DNA of 64,000 nucleotides from Proales similis (GCA_019059635.1 JAGVRJ010000005.1:2356001-2420000); one strand, 5' to 3'. Counted from the first letter of the stretch, positions 38,151 through 49,887 are shown. The notes: generated by a model not told the origin, from the letters alone. A program made the numbers and translations.

Positions 38151-40195
38151 AAATCCCCTTACTAGCATATAGCTTACCCTTTTTTATTTCTATTGACTTC
38201 AAGAAAAAATTTTAATCGAAAACTAATTTAACCTAACTTGCAAGTTAGCAACCTTGGTAAATTGGCCTAGAAGGCTTCAAAGGGGTTTTCAGTAGACGAA
38301 TTAATTACCTTAGGTCGTGATCAATCGCAATATACCTACCAAAAACATACACATTAGTTTGTCGAGAGCTCGAGGAACAAATATTTAGCGAATGGAAGCT
38401 TCGGTAAATTTTTATTCATTAAATAATGGATCGTATCAACATGCGCCTTTGCTTACTTTGAGGGACCTGGACGCCCTATAAACAAACATACGCTTTGACC
38501 ACGGATATAGAATGCAATGCAAACTCCACCTATACATCGGCTTAGATTTCGCATTGGTTGATCTATTTGTCCCACTTGAGATTAGCTTATTCACGCTCTA
38601 ATGAATCTGGTACTAATTCGATTACTTTCGCTTCAACTTTAACTTATTATCTTGTGAGTGCTTCAATATATTAAAGGCGGAAACATTTCGCCTTGTTCTA
38701 TCGAGTGCTAAGATTCAGTCGCATCTCAAGCCAAGGGCCATTTCAGAACTCACGAATGCTGTGGTCATTTTGGCTTATTCTTTTATCTTTGCCTTTATCC
38801 ATTTTTTCACAACTTTTTCAACTAAATTTCACGGTTTTGTTGAAAGACCACATACCAATTTTTGGATTTGTGTCGAAAACCAAATAGTATGGCATATACA
38901 ACTCAATAGCGCTGGTGAAACAAATGAGATTTAGAAAGAAATGCCACGAGACACTTTTTGTTCCCAAAGTCCAACTATAGGATTAGGGTCATCGGCTAAA
39001 GGCCGCAAGATATTTTTTGTAATTAGTTATTCGCGAGCCACATAATCACTTGCTTTGTTTGCATATCGCATCGGTGGATGTCCCGATTAACTCGTTTCTT
39101 CCGCTAACCGACATCATCGATACATATTCTATTAATTCTCCTAATGACCGTATTTTCGCGATTTACAATTACAAAAGTCTCCGTCTTTTTTTATCGCTTT
39201 TTGTGTGTATGAGTCCAACTCTAAGTAACCATAACCTCAGTTCCTGCGTCCGTTCTCAATCATGATTCTCAAGATGATGATCATTTTCAATCATTTTGAG
39301 TTAACCGATGACTAAAAGAATGGTTTTCATTTCACAGCTTTTTCCTAGTTAAAACCTTTTTCAATCAGGTAACTCAGACCGATAAGCAAATCATTGGTTT
39401 ATGGTTCGTTTCGCTCTTGCTTCAGATTTTATAGAAAATCTAGCATAGTTATATACAGCCCTTGAAGCTATCACTTGCTTAAAGGCTCAAAAGGCTACAA
39501 TTTACAATTTAATGTGTTGCTAGAACCAGGGATTAAGAGTTCATACTCAGTTGCCTAAGTTGCATTTCCTGTGCGATACGATTGAGTGAATTAATTTATA
39601 TTTCCATATTGCGGCCAATGCGTAGTACTAATAGCTAAAAAGCTGATGGATTAAAAAAAGTTCAAAGTGATCGTGGACTTGGCAAAATTACCATCAATCA
39701 TCGGATTAATACTTTCTAAGACGCCCTGAATGCACTCTTTTCGAATTCTTCTTACTCTCTTAAAGGAAGAGAAAAGAATAGAAAAGACAGTGGGCAGCTA
39801 ATCCCCTCTCCCGCACGGACTTCGAGTCGAATAAAAAGTTCAAAATCGACAATACATAATAATTTTCAATTAGTTTTTGTTTCGCTTACTCTTATCTATT
39901 CACGAAGGATTTATGTTCCATTATTGGCCTTTAATACCCTTCCTTTTATTTCATAAGACTCATATGCATTGAAAACTTTAAAACCCAGCTTAAATAAGCC
40001 AAATATTCTCTAAGTGATTTGATTGCTCAATTTTTGTTCATTATTTAGTTCGAACCGTGTTGAAGAACGGCATTTGAGTTGATGCTTATCATATTGGTCT
40101 TTTCGTTTCGTGATCGAGGAGAATATAAGAGCTATTGCGCAGAATAAGAAGCAACCAAAGCTGAGACAGGCGAAACTTGCAAGCAGCTATCCATC
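38151..40195. other. Intergenic region between HCN and Notch ligand
   Basis: About 2 kb without a supported exon. Open frames at 38693-38887 and 39050-39265 are short and lack family resemblance. The right end should hold the Notch-ligand promoter. Confidence 0.55.
40125..40130 (+). promoter_or_regulatory. Possible TATA box of Notch ligand
   Basis: TATAAG about 65 nt before the ATG at 40196. Position is plausible but the motif is weak. Confidence 0.2.
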
Positions 40196-43100
40196 ATGCA
40201 TTCCAACCGTTTTTTAAGCATTTTTTGTTTTGCTCTATTTCTGACAATTAAGGTAATTTTTTTCATCTCGAAGCTTAAAGACGCGAATAACTCTGAACTT
40301 TCTGATAGGATTTGTGCGCTAACATGGTTTTCGAACTGCGTCTTATAAAATACTCAAATCCGACTAATCTCACATACACCAACAATTCATGCTCGAATTT
40401 TCAAGATGAGTATTTGAATGAATCGAAGGAACTAGAAGAACTGGAACCTGCTGCTGATTGTCACACTGGATTTTTACTCTGTTTGGTCGACTTGCCATTT
40501 CGTAATCCCCAGAATTGCTCTTTGGGTGATCATACAACTCCGATTTTGGGAGGAAATCAGATTACTTTCTTGTCGAATTCGAGTAGCAATAACACTTTCC
40601 GTTTTTCAATCAAAAAAATGCCACCGGTAAATAATCTAAAAAAAAGATTAATTGCATGAAAACTTATCCAGAAAAAAGAGAGGAATTGGTATGATGATTG
40701 AAGTACGAGATTACTACGCAAGAAACAGATGGCAAGCAGTCGATTTCTATACATCAACTTTGGCTGATGTCCCCCTTTCCAAGCTGGGATATGAAGACTC
40801 ATTTAAAACAAAAAAGAAGTTTTCCAGTTTATTCAAGCACAATTCTTCATTGTTGGTGGAAACCAGAGTAAAAAGATCTGAATCACTTACTACTTCGATT
40901 GATTTAATTTAATTTTACTTTAAGCTTTTTTGTGCCGAAAACTACTTCGGACCAAACTGCGAAACTTATTGCGACGATCAAAATAAAGAATTCTATATCT
41001 GCCTACCACAAACGGGCAAAAAAGTTTGCCGTCAAGGATTTTCAGGCCCGGATTGTAAATCAGGTACAGCTTTGTTTTTAAACTAGTATTATTAAGTTTT
41101 TGCGATTCTTATTAGTAAATTTGACCATTTTAAGCTGATGTTTGTGGCCTTTCTCCTTGTCTTAATGGAGGCCTCTGTTCAAGTTCAGACGGAAGGAGTT
41201 ATAAGTGTCAATGTCCTATTGGGTTTTATGGCAAAAATTGTGAATTGACTGAAAATTACACGCAAAAGATTCAAAAGGACCCTTGTTATAGTCAACCATG
41301 CTTTAACAATGGTACATGTGGAGTAGTGCAATTAGATTTCACATGCGATTGCCAACCAGGCTTTCATGGGCGATACTGCGAAGCAGGTAGGCAGAATCTA
41401 TGTTTGATAATATAAGGATTAAAGATGATCCGATTTAAGATCTTCGAAGATGTACGTCAATGCCTTGTGCAGAAGACTGTGATTGCATTGAGTTACCGCA
41501 AAATATTTCTTATAAATGTATCTGTGGCGGTGCCAAGATTAACGATACACCAATACAAAAACCATTAAAAAGTAAAAAATTAAAATTTTTATTTTTTAAA
41601 ACAGCTGAGATTTAAATCGTTTGAATTCAGAGCTGAATGATAAAAAAAATAGTTTATCTGCATATTCATTCCAGGACGGTGGTCCATTAAGTAGTTTTTT
41701 TGGCCCGCATTTAACATCAGATGATTCAGCAGAGTTGGAATATCGCAAGGCATCGAAAGCATCTAGAGTGACAGGCACAACTAGTTACTTGCAAGGAGCC
41801 TCAAGTTTGGCCGATCAGCAGTTTGGAATCTCTAATTTGGAAAACGATGCTCTCGTTCCAGATGGAGACAATCAACTGAGAGCTTCTGTAATACTTGCTG
41901 AGACAATGGTTGAAAAATATCGAAACAAAAGCCCTTGCTTGGACTTTAATCCTTGCAAACACGGGGAGTGCAAATTAAACACTTCGGCTGGTGAATTCAG
42001 ATGTGAATGCCACATTGGATACATGGGACCGTTTTGCGACCTCATGCGACATCCTTGCGATTTCAAGCCTTGTGAGCATGGCATTTGTGAGATAGTTGGC
42101 GATTTAAATTACCGATGCTTGTGTCAACCCAAATACACCGGTGTAAATTGTCACATTGGTAAATTTTCAATTGAGAGACACTTAATCAATTGTTTCTACT
42201 TTTTTAATTAGAAATTAAACCGTGTAACGAAAACACTTGCTTGAACGGTGGTAAATGCAAAAAAGCGAATGACGATACTGAGATCGCTTGTGAATGCCCA
42301 GAAAATTTTACCGGAATTCACTGTGAAACAGGTTAGTATTGTAATCTTTAGTTGGAAAAAAATGGTTATGACCGACTGCTTCTTAGAAATTAGGCCTGTC
42401 GGAAACCTTTGCGATCCTAGTCCTTGTCACAACAACGCCATCTGCAATATTAAATTAGAAAATTTTGAGCCGAAAGTAGAATGCTTGTGTCCCGAGTTAT
42501 TCTATGGAAAATATTGCGATAAAGGTTTTGTCAATTTAAAAATACAGAATTATTGATCTTTCTGAGTGGTAATTTTGCTAGTGAGGGAGACATGTAGACT
42601 TAATCGATGTGATAACGGAGGAAAATGTCAGGAATTAAACGAAACCCACATCAAATGTATCTGCTCACCTGGCTTCACTGGAAATAAGTGCGAAAAGGGT
42701 ATTAAAAATGTTTTTGGATCTAATCAAATCGCTTCTCTCAGAGTTTACCTTCGAATAGATATCAATGAATGTAGTTTGCCTGAAAATCCGTGTAAAAATA
42801 ATGGATTATGCACAAACCTTGTAGGCTCTTACAAATGTAAAGATTTATGAATAGGTATATTTTCATGGAATAATCTTCATCATAAATCCGTTTCTTAGGT
42901 CTTTGTCCGATGGGCTTTACCGGTATCAACTGTAGTACAAGTAAGTTCTGTATTGAAGCTTTTTAGCGTTTTTAAAAGTTTTAAATTCTCCTCCGAGTAG
43001 GTTTTGATCCGTGTTTTAGAAATCAATGCAAACATGGTTCCAAATGCCAATATTTGAACGGGACCATAGATTATGAATGCATTTGTCCTGATGGTTTTGA

Positions 43101-45389
43101 AGGCCAAAGATGTGAAAAAGGTATTATATTTACACGTTGACTCGTTATTTTCAGTCTAATAAATTAAATAAATAGTTAAAAATCCTTGCTCAACAAAAAA
43201 CCCCTGCAAAAACAATGGAACATGCGTGATGGATCCTATAAGCCCAAAAAGGTTTGGCTGTGCTTGCCCCGAAGGATTTCATGGAGATCTCTGCCAGAGT
43301 GGTATTTAAACCCTTAATTTTTTTTATTTCAGTTGCTTATATGAAAATCTTTTATTTTTTTTCCCAGTCACTCACATTTGCCAACGAAAAAATCCATGTC
43401 TTAACTCAGGCGCCTGTATTGCAGCTCATAATGGTTCGAGTGAAGATTACGAATGTAAATGCGGCAATGGTTTCAGCGGCAAAAACTGTCAAACAAGTAC
43501 CCAACTTAATTCTTTACTATTCTCAACGAATCGATATTTACCGCAGTTGTTTAAGGAATAACTCCTTGTTTGTCGAATCCATGCTTGAACGAAGGAAAGT
43601 GTCACGAGAAAAATATGGACTTCTTTTGTGAATGTTCAATGGGGTACCAAGGGAGAAGATGCGAGAAAGATGTGAACATTTGCTCGCTTGGAGTGTGTAA
43701 AAACAATGCAGAATGTGTTGATGGAAAAGGTGCCGATTACTCATGTATATGCCGAGAAGGATTTGCTGGGAAAACGTGCGAAAAGCTCATTAATCAATGT
43801 TCAAGTCATCCGTGCTTGAACGATGCAATTTGCGAGAATTTACCAGATGGTGGATACAAATGCTCTTGTTTACCAGGATTCAGTGGAACAAGATGCGAAA
43901 TTCGTACTAAGAATTTGCCACTTGTAAACAAAATGACATCTTCAATTAACTCGGAAAAAGTTCTAGGAAATGGTTGCGAAAACTTTTGTTTCAATAACTC
44001 CACCTGCAAAGTAAGATAGCTTCATGATATTTAATTCAAAAAAAGATTATTTTTTTATTTTTAAAGATCGAAAACGGAAAACCAAAATGTTTTTGCCAAG
44101 CTTTTCAAAGCGGAGAAAGATGTGAAAAGGTTTTAGGAAGCAACTGTTCCTCAACTATTTGCTATAATGGTGGCACATGTTTGAAAAACTTGAATTTGTC
44201 GACAGTTGAGTGTCTTTGTACACCAGGTTTACAATCTTAGTGTACAATTCTGCAAAAATTTAATTAACTTCCAATTATTTTCTAGGCTACAGAGGGGCTA
44301 ACTGTGAATACTCAATCCCATGCCAATCGAAAATGCTCAATTGCTTCAATAATGGTACTTGCTTGGTCAATCTGATTACCGGGAAACCTTTTTGTGAGTT
44401 TAAAATCTTCAAAAATCAAGTCTTCAGAGCAATCGGCTTATTTCATTGGCTAGGTGAATGCCCTGAAGGGTTTGCTGGTGACAACTGTCAAATGATACTT
44501 GGAAATGACGCGAACGATACGCTTGGTAGGTCAACTTTCCATCTATTGTTGACCGTTTTTTTCTCCCAAGTACTGTCAGCCTCATGAACCCTCAAGTCTT
44601 CCCTTCCTCTTCAAATTTAAAAAATCTTTCTGAAGATTCTTTAACGCGCTAATTTATAGAGTAACTTTTAAAAGCGTTTTGTAGATAAGCAAAACTTCTT
44701 TCTTTAATAAATTAAATCCTTGAACCTAAAACCAACAATACCGATGCTTCATACTGCTTCGAGCCCAATTTCTGCTTCTAAGGCTTCCTTTCATGAGGCT
44801 TTTAGTACATTAGATTACTTAAATTTAACTTAGAGAAATGCTTATTTTCTGCTTTTTTATAGTCGCGCTTTACTCTGCTTCAACTCTTTCGGCTTTGGAC
44901 ACCCTTTCCGCAATAGAATCATCTGAGAAAACGACTGTGCCTGACAGTGGAGTGTGGCTCATAGTCATCGTATTCGGATACATATTCGGCTTATTCCTAA
45001 TTTTTGTTATCGTTTGGTTCATTTGGTATGGAACCTCACTTAAACGGCGCAATGATTTGATCAGCCCGAACGATCATACCTTAGACTCCTTACAAAATTC
45101 TCAATGCATGGGGCAGCACTTCTCTGCTTATCAAAGGAGTTTTCAATCAACATTGGCCAATAGAATTAATCCATCCATTCATTATGGTTTGACACAATCC
45201 TCAATTTATTGTCCAATGATTAACAGCTCAAATAATATGCAGCAAGCTAAAGAAGGCTTAAGTATATATAGCAACAGTCAGAATGATATGAGCTCTAATA
45301 GCCAGTTCAAATTGAGCAACTCAAGTAGCCAGGTGCTCTTAGGCAGTGATCCTCCAGTACGCCATCCAATCAACTTGAGCCAAGGCTGA
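40196..45389 (+). CDS. DLL/JAG: DSL-family Notch ligand (Delta/Jagged type), isoform A
   Basis: A type I membrane protein that activates Notch on neighbouring cells. Exons: 40196-40252, 40309-40626, 40679-40867, 40925-41063, 41135-41386, 41440-41571, 41610-42158, 42212-42331, 42387-42524, 42582-42698, 42759-42836, 42899-42940, 43001-43120, 43176-43301, 43368-43496, 43556-44010, 44067-44226, 44286-44393, 44454-44525, 44863-45389; 1275 residues. Exon 1 is a signal peptide ([13 protein letters not shown]). An MNNL-like domain follows. The DSL domain lies at about 190-234 ([11 protein letters not shown], later [10 protein letters not shown]), then about 16-18 EGF repeats. A transmembrane helix lies at about 1132-1157 and a cytoplasmic tail of about 118 residues ends the protein. 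No von Willebrand C domain was seen, so it has a Jagged-like EGF number but a Delta-like end. The 38-nt intron 41572-41609 is the least certain border. Confidence 0.9.
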
Positions 45390-45404
45390 TTACTTTCTTA
45401 TTCA

Positions 45405-45410
45405 ATAAAT
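45405..45410 (+). terminator. Poly(A) signal of Notch-ligand isoform A
   Basis: AATAAA 15 nt after the stop at 45389. Confidence 0.6.
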
Positions 45411-45643
45411 ATTCTGTTTCTTTTCTTATTTAAGATGCGCTATCCTTCCTGCTTCTTCTTTTCCCAATGCCTGAATCATTTTTAAATAATTATTGTTGGT
45501 CCTTTTTTATTGGTTCTCTTTTTTATTTGGATCGCACTAAGTGTTGATAAAACGAGAAGAGCCCAGCTTTTGCTTGATTGATAGAACACCTTGTGTAAAT
45601 AGATTCTTGTATAATTCATCTCGAGCTAAATAATGAACTAAAG

Positions 45644-46197
45644 ATCTTGGAGTGGACTGGAAACACAATAAGTTCGGAGATCGTCCTACAATAAAAACAC
45701 AAACCAAAAACCCCTTAGAAGGCTATGAATCGGATAAGTTCTTACTTAAGATACCAGTTGAGCTAAAGCGCAAAAATTTCGCTTCGACAGACACAAAAAA
45801 CGGGACAAAATTTTTTGGCCAAGAAGCAATAGACTATATTACCATCACCACTGGTCGACCAAATTTGATTTTGGAAGAAGAAAAACCAATCAATGAGCAG
45901 ATTTATGGTGCAAACGTTAGCTATTTCAATAATTCCTATTCTAAAAAAAACTATCAAGAGCCTACTTCTATTGATCTAAATTTAACCAAAAATGTAGATA
46001 CCACAAAGAATCAACCTAGGGAACAATTGTCTGTATTAACGCTAAGTGCTCTATTAGCATGTATCTACGCATTTGCGTTAATATTGGCGCTTATATGGAT
46101 TATTTGGATTTACATCAAAAAGAGGACAGGTGGACGTAAATTTTGCCAGTACATTCATAGAGATATTCATACAGACTCGATAGAATCAATAGAATGA
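45644..46197 (+). CDS. Alternative terminal exon of the Notch ligand (isoform B)
   Basis: A 183-codon open frame with no ATG anywhere in it, so it must be spliced from an upstream exon. It begins after ctaaag at 45643 in phase 1, the phase of the donor at 44525 and of most EGF exons in the gene upstream. Joined there it replaces the 44863-45389 exon and gives about 1284 residues. It encodes a long stalk with several N-glycosylation-like sites (NVS, NNS, NLT), one transmembrane helix (TLSALLACIYAFALILALIW) and a short basic tail of about 26 residues. It has its own poly(A) signal. Alternatively it is the last exon of a separate gene whose earlier exons I cannot see. No sequence similarity to known tails was recognised. 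Confidence 0.6.
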
Positions 46198-46217
46198 TAT
46201 TTAAATGCAAACCATTG

Positions 46218-46223
46218 AATAAA
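46218..46223 (+). terminator. Poly(A) signal of terminal exon B
   Basis: AATAAA 20 nt after the stop at 46197; a further AATAAA occurs about 35 nt downstream. Confidence 0.6.
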
Positions 46224-46584
46224 ACAAGTCGATATTAACTACGATTTAAAGGCTTTAATAAAATATTGATTAAATCAGACTTTGAAATTTAAAAAATGTG
46301 TTAATGGATGCCCAATAGGAGTGGAAAATAACTATTAACCTCGCTCACTCACTCCCTTAACCTGAACGATTCGCTCAAACTATTGCTTTTTACGCTTTTC
46401 GGTGTGAAAGTATATACATCTATTTCATGGATTAGCTGATAAAATATAAGTGTTCAAGTTAGGAGTCTATCCTAATAATCGTTAGCACATTATTAAAAAG
46501 TATTTATTCTCTAGCACGTAATCAAAGGGGAATTAACTTAAAAAAGTGACTAAAATGGAAAAAAAGAAACTTAGGAGTAGAAGA
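46224..46584. other. Convergent intergenic region
   Basis: 361 bp between the Notch-ligand terminal exon B and the minus-strand basic protein. It contains a minus-strand AATAAA at 46503-46508, 77 nt beyond the stop of the latter. Nothing else seen. Confidence 0.55.
46503..46508 (-). terminator. Poly(A) signal of basic protein
   Basis: Minus-strand AATAAA 77 nt past the stop at 46585. Confidence 0.45.
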
Positions 46585-47130
46585 TTAAATGTACCAAACT
46601 TTGAAGCCAAGTTGGTCGTGGAATCCTTGACAGCCTAAGCTAAAAGTTGAAATATAAGCCAGTTGATCGCACTTGTTGTTTGAGGCAATTGCAGGCGATG
46701 GTTTCGATAAGGGTTTAATTCGAGTGTTGTTTTTCCGCCGCATTGGTGTGATTAGTTCCACTCTTTTTCTATGTTTTCCAACTATCTTGTTGCATTTTTT
46801 GAGAAGTATTTTCTCTCTCTGTCGTTGTTTTATTTGCCGAATTGGAGTCGAGGTTCTTGAAGAACTTTTAGAATTTTGCTCATTAAAAGTTTTTGAGTTG
46901 GAAATCGAAAATTCGCTGAGAATGCTCGAATGGCCATCGGGTTTTGTGAAAATTCTAAATTTTTCCTTTTCTTCTTGACCAAGTCTCAAAACTGAACCAA
47001 GGCGCAGCAGTTCGAGATGCTTTCTTTTGATTCGGATCCGCATGGCATGTAACCGTTGTTTGAATCCTTTAGATGTTATAGCATCTTTAACACCAAGTTT
47101 GAAATTCTGGGTTGTGTTAAGATTTTTCAT
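46585..47130 (-). CDS. Unrecognised Lys/Arg-rich protein, 181 aa
   Basis: A single-exon frame starting at a true ATG (47130) with an in-frame stop just upstream. The product is strongly basic (KQRLHAMRIRIKRKHLELL near the N-terminus; RQIKQRQREKILLKKCNK and KHRKRVELITPMRRKN in the middle), which suggests a nuclear or nucleolar location by inference only. No signal peptide, membrane helix or known motif was seen. The C-terminus (STFSLGCQGFHDQLGFKVW) is less charged. A minus-strand poly(A) signal at 46503-46508 supports expression. The sequence upstream of the ATG ends in gaaag, so a 5' non-coding exon is possible. I do not recognise the family. Confidence 0.5.
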   Translation of the reverse strand: MKNLNTTQNFKLGVKDAITSKGFKQRLHAMRIRIKRKHLELLRLGSVLRLGQEEKEKFRIFTKPDGHSSILSEFSISNSKTFNEQNSKSSSRTSTPIRQIKQRQREKILLKKCNKIVGKHRKRVELITPMRRKNNTRIKPLSKPSPAIASNNKCDQLAYISTFSLGCQGFHDQLGFKVWYI

Positions 47131-49887
47131 CTTTCAAACGATTTTTAATAATTATCTAAAAAAAGTAAAGGTAAAAGTTATTAGTCTTTTCTTAAATGCG
47201 ATTACAATGAATAGAAGAGGACATTTTTATCTAATGCAGATTGACTGGGTTTAACAGTCAATCGTTAAATAAGCGGACTGACGAAATATTAAAACGCGGA
47301 ACCGACTGAGGAACACACCAAGTCGTTCAAGGAAGTAAAGCTGATACGCCTTATTTACTTTACAAGCTCGGACGACTAACACCTATATGGCTTCTGTAAA
47401 GATCAAACACTGACAGAGTAGAGGATTTCGGGATGCACTTTCCCGGCTTGTAATCTTCCATTTTAACTGTGAATGATGCTGTTTCTTTCACAAGAACACA
47501 AATATTTGTAGATGAACTTGCTAAGAGCGGCTTGTGTCTTAGCCGGCTTAGACGACAAGGTGAGGAAATGTTTAACAAGTTAATTAGAAGCACGCGGACA
47601 CAATTAAGGAGAGGAAAGTTTAAATAAGACTTAAAAAAGCGGTTTGCGTCTTTGTGATTCGTGCTAGGAGATAATAAAAGGCGCGTTAAATGTATGAAAA
47701 AAAGCCAGACACACATTTCCAATCACGGCCTCATTTAGAACTAATGAAAACATGGTCCAGAGGCGCCATAATTGAAACTGTTTCTTTAAGTATTTATGAT
47801 CTCCCTCTTCATGCCGCCAGGTCTAGACCATTTGAGGTGTAGACGGCATCAGAAAGCTGAGCGTTTTTTCAGGTTGTATTCTTAATAGCCCAACGAAGAG
47901 TGCTTTGTTGCGTGATAATTGCTGAATTGAGGTAAAATTCACCCGGTATACTATTTAATTGTTTACGGGAAAAACTCTACTGAAAGTCTGTTTTGGTTAT
48001 GCAAGTCATGCGCTCTTATACTTAGATATCAAATGATTATAAGGCGTAACCGCAATTGTCATGTTCTTACCGAATGCTGTTGGAGAACTATTACTAGAAG
48101 ATAAAAATTGCTAAGTTAATCTATGCAATGAAGGTTCGCTAAAGCTTATAATCATGAAGTCTTCCGTCAGGTGATTAAGAGGTATCCACTCAAGTCCTTT
48201 TGTGCTAATGTTTTTTTCATGCCTGCTGAATTCTGTAGTTGCTTTTGGGATTTGCTCTCAGAGCACTCCAAAGTCTTTTTAGAAGTATATTTCCATTAGA
48301 TTTCTCACGGCTAATAAAAAATCTAACCTTTAAACAGCTCTCTTTGTTTACAAGGTTCATGATATCTTAGAAGAAATTGTAACAAATCAGTTGCTCCTAG
48401 TCGCTTCTTATAATCCAAACCAAGAGCCAGGTCTCACTTTTGGCTCATATCAACTGTTTCTTTGTTTATATCGACAAGAGTTTAATTATTTGAAGAAACA
48501 CGTCAACACCACTGATTGTCGAAAAGTATTGTCTTGATTGTCGGCCGTCATAGACGAGAACACACGAGGTGTGAGACTTGTCTGAGAGGAATACTTAGCC
48601 CACACATGGGCTCTCGAAAACTCATTGAATGAGCTGTTGTGCGAAATAGCGCCGAGGATCATGTGCAGATCATGTCGAAGTGCGAAAGCACGTTGCTGTT
48701 GGTTATTGAGCTCGGAACATATATTTGTTTATAAAAATAGAGCATACAAAGATGTAGAAAACAAGTAATATAGAGACTAAATTCCTATTTAATTAAGGCC
48801 GGATGCAATAGTGCTGCTTTTATATCCCTCTCTGATGGCACTCGGTTCGAACTTGTCTGCTTTGAAAAATAAACCTGTTGAAAATGAATCTTATCCTGCA
48901 GTTGAGAAAGACCGCCAGACCAAATACTGCTGCGATTATCGCACTGATCGAACCCTCAAATAAAATAAGGCGAAAAGGCATGTATGAAGTCTAAACCCAG
49001 AGCATAAGTGCGGTGCACCACTTAATCTCTTCTGGTTGACTTGTTTTTGGATAAGTCGCACTATCATACAGATGCTAACAAGAACAAAACATAGAAGACT
49101 GCGTCTATGGTCAAGACAGTATGCTAAATAAACAGCCAACGACATGAAAAAATAAATAAAATAGGAGGAATCATACTGAGTCGGCATGATCAGAGAAGAT
49201 TGATGATCAGAGCGATTCTGAATTACCTAATAGGAGAGGATAAATGGAGCATCTCTTCGATAACCACTTTTTGGTTGGGTTATTGTTTTGCGTAACGATT
49301 AAGGGAAGCCGGTCATCAGCCGATTAAAACCCTAAGACAGCTGCGCCAACTTAAGAGCCGAATTTAAGCAGGGATTGCTTAATTTTTCTATTATATTATT
49401 CCTAGATTCTAGTGAAAGCAGCTGATGCTTATCGGAAATTGAGCATGATTTTGAGCTCGATAATTCTGGAGGCAATCTTTCCCTCACACTTATTTGAAGA
49501 TTGAATCAATTGGCTCAGGTAGAAAATATTTTAAGTGCACCAAATTAAAATTCCTGGTCGAGATAACTATTCCGTCTTCTAGCTCATGATTCCTGGCCCG
49601 TTTAGGATGGTTTTCTGTGAATCATATTTTACGCTTGCCCAAACATATTTATTACCATTTTACGCCAATCTTTCACTTCAATTGTATTTTGTCCACTCAG
49701 AATCAGGATTCTAAATTGATTTTCTCACCGCTATTATAAGACGACTGGGTGTTTTGTTTTATGAATGAGTGGGAAATCTTGGCTACAGGCTGGATTTTAT
49801 TCAGTTAAGATTGATGCAAAATGATTTCATTTTCTCATATCTTTCACAGTCCTTAAACGAAAAAGCGGTTAAAAAGAGAGCTACTAT
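47131..49887. other. Long intergenic region with no recognised gene
   Basis: 2757 bp between two minus-strand genes. Minus-strand open frames at 47360-47722 (120 codons) and 48936-49187 (83 codons, with a hydrophobic stretch) show no family resemblance, and I found no phase-compatible partner exons. No tRNA or snRNA was recognised. A minus-strand AATAAA at 49796-49801 serves NVL. Confidence 0.5.
49796..49801 (-). terminator. NVL poly(A) signal AATAAA
   Basis: Minus-strand hexamer 87 nt past the NVL stop. Confidence 0.55.

Noticed and set aside
47360-47722. 120-codon minus-strand open frame
   Set aside because: Longest frame in the gap but without recognisable motif or clear exon signals; left as part of the unexplained region.
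48675-48700. Hairpin GTGC-GAAA-GCAC with a GNRA-type loop
   Set aside because: The stem is only four base pairs and there is no surrounding structure, so it cannot be called an RNA gene.
48790-48870. GGTTCGAAC box resembling a tRNA B box
   Set aside because: No A box, acceptor stem or anticodon arm can be folded around it.
48936-49187. 83-codon minus-strand frame with a hydrophobic stretch
   Set aside because: Length is unremarkable for a region this size, composition is low complexity, and no start context, splice partner or homology was seen.
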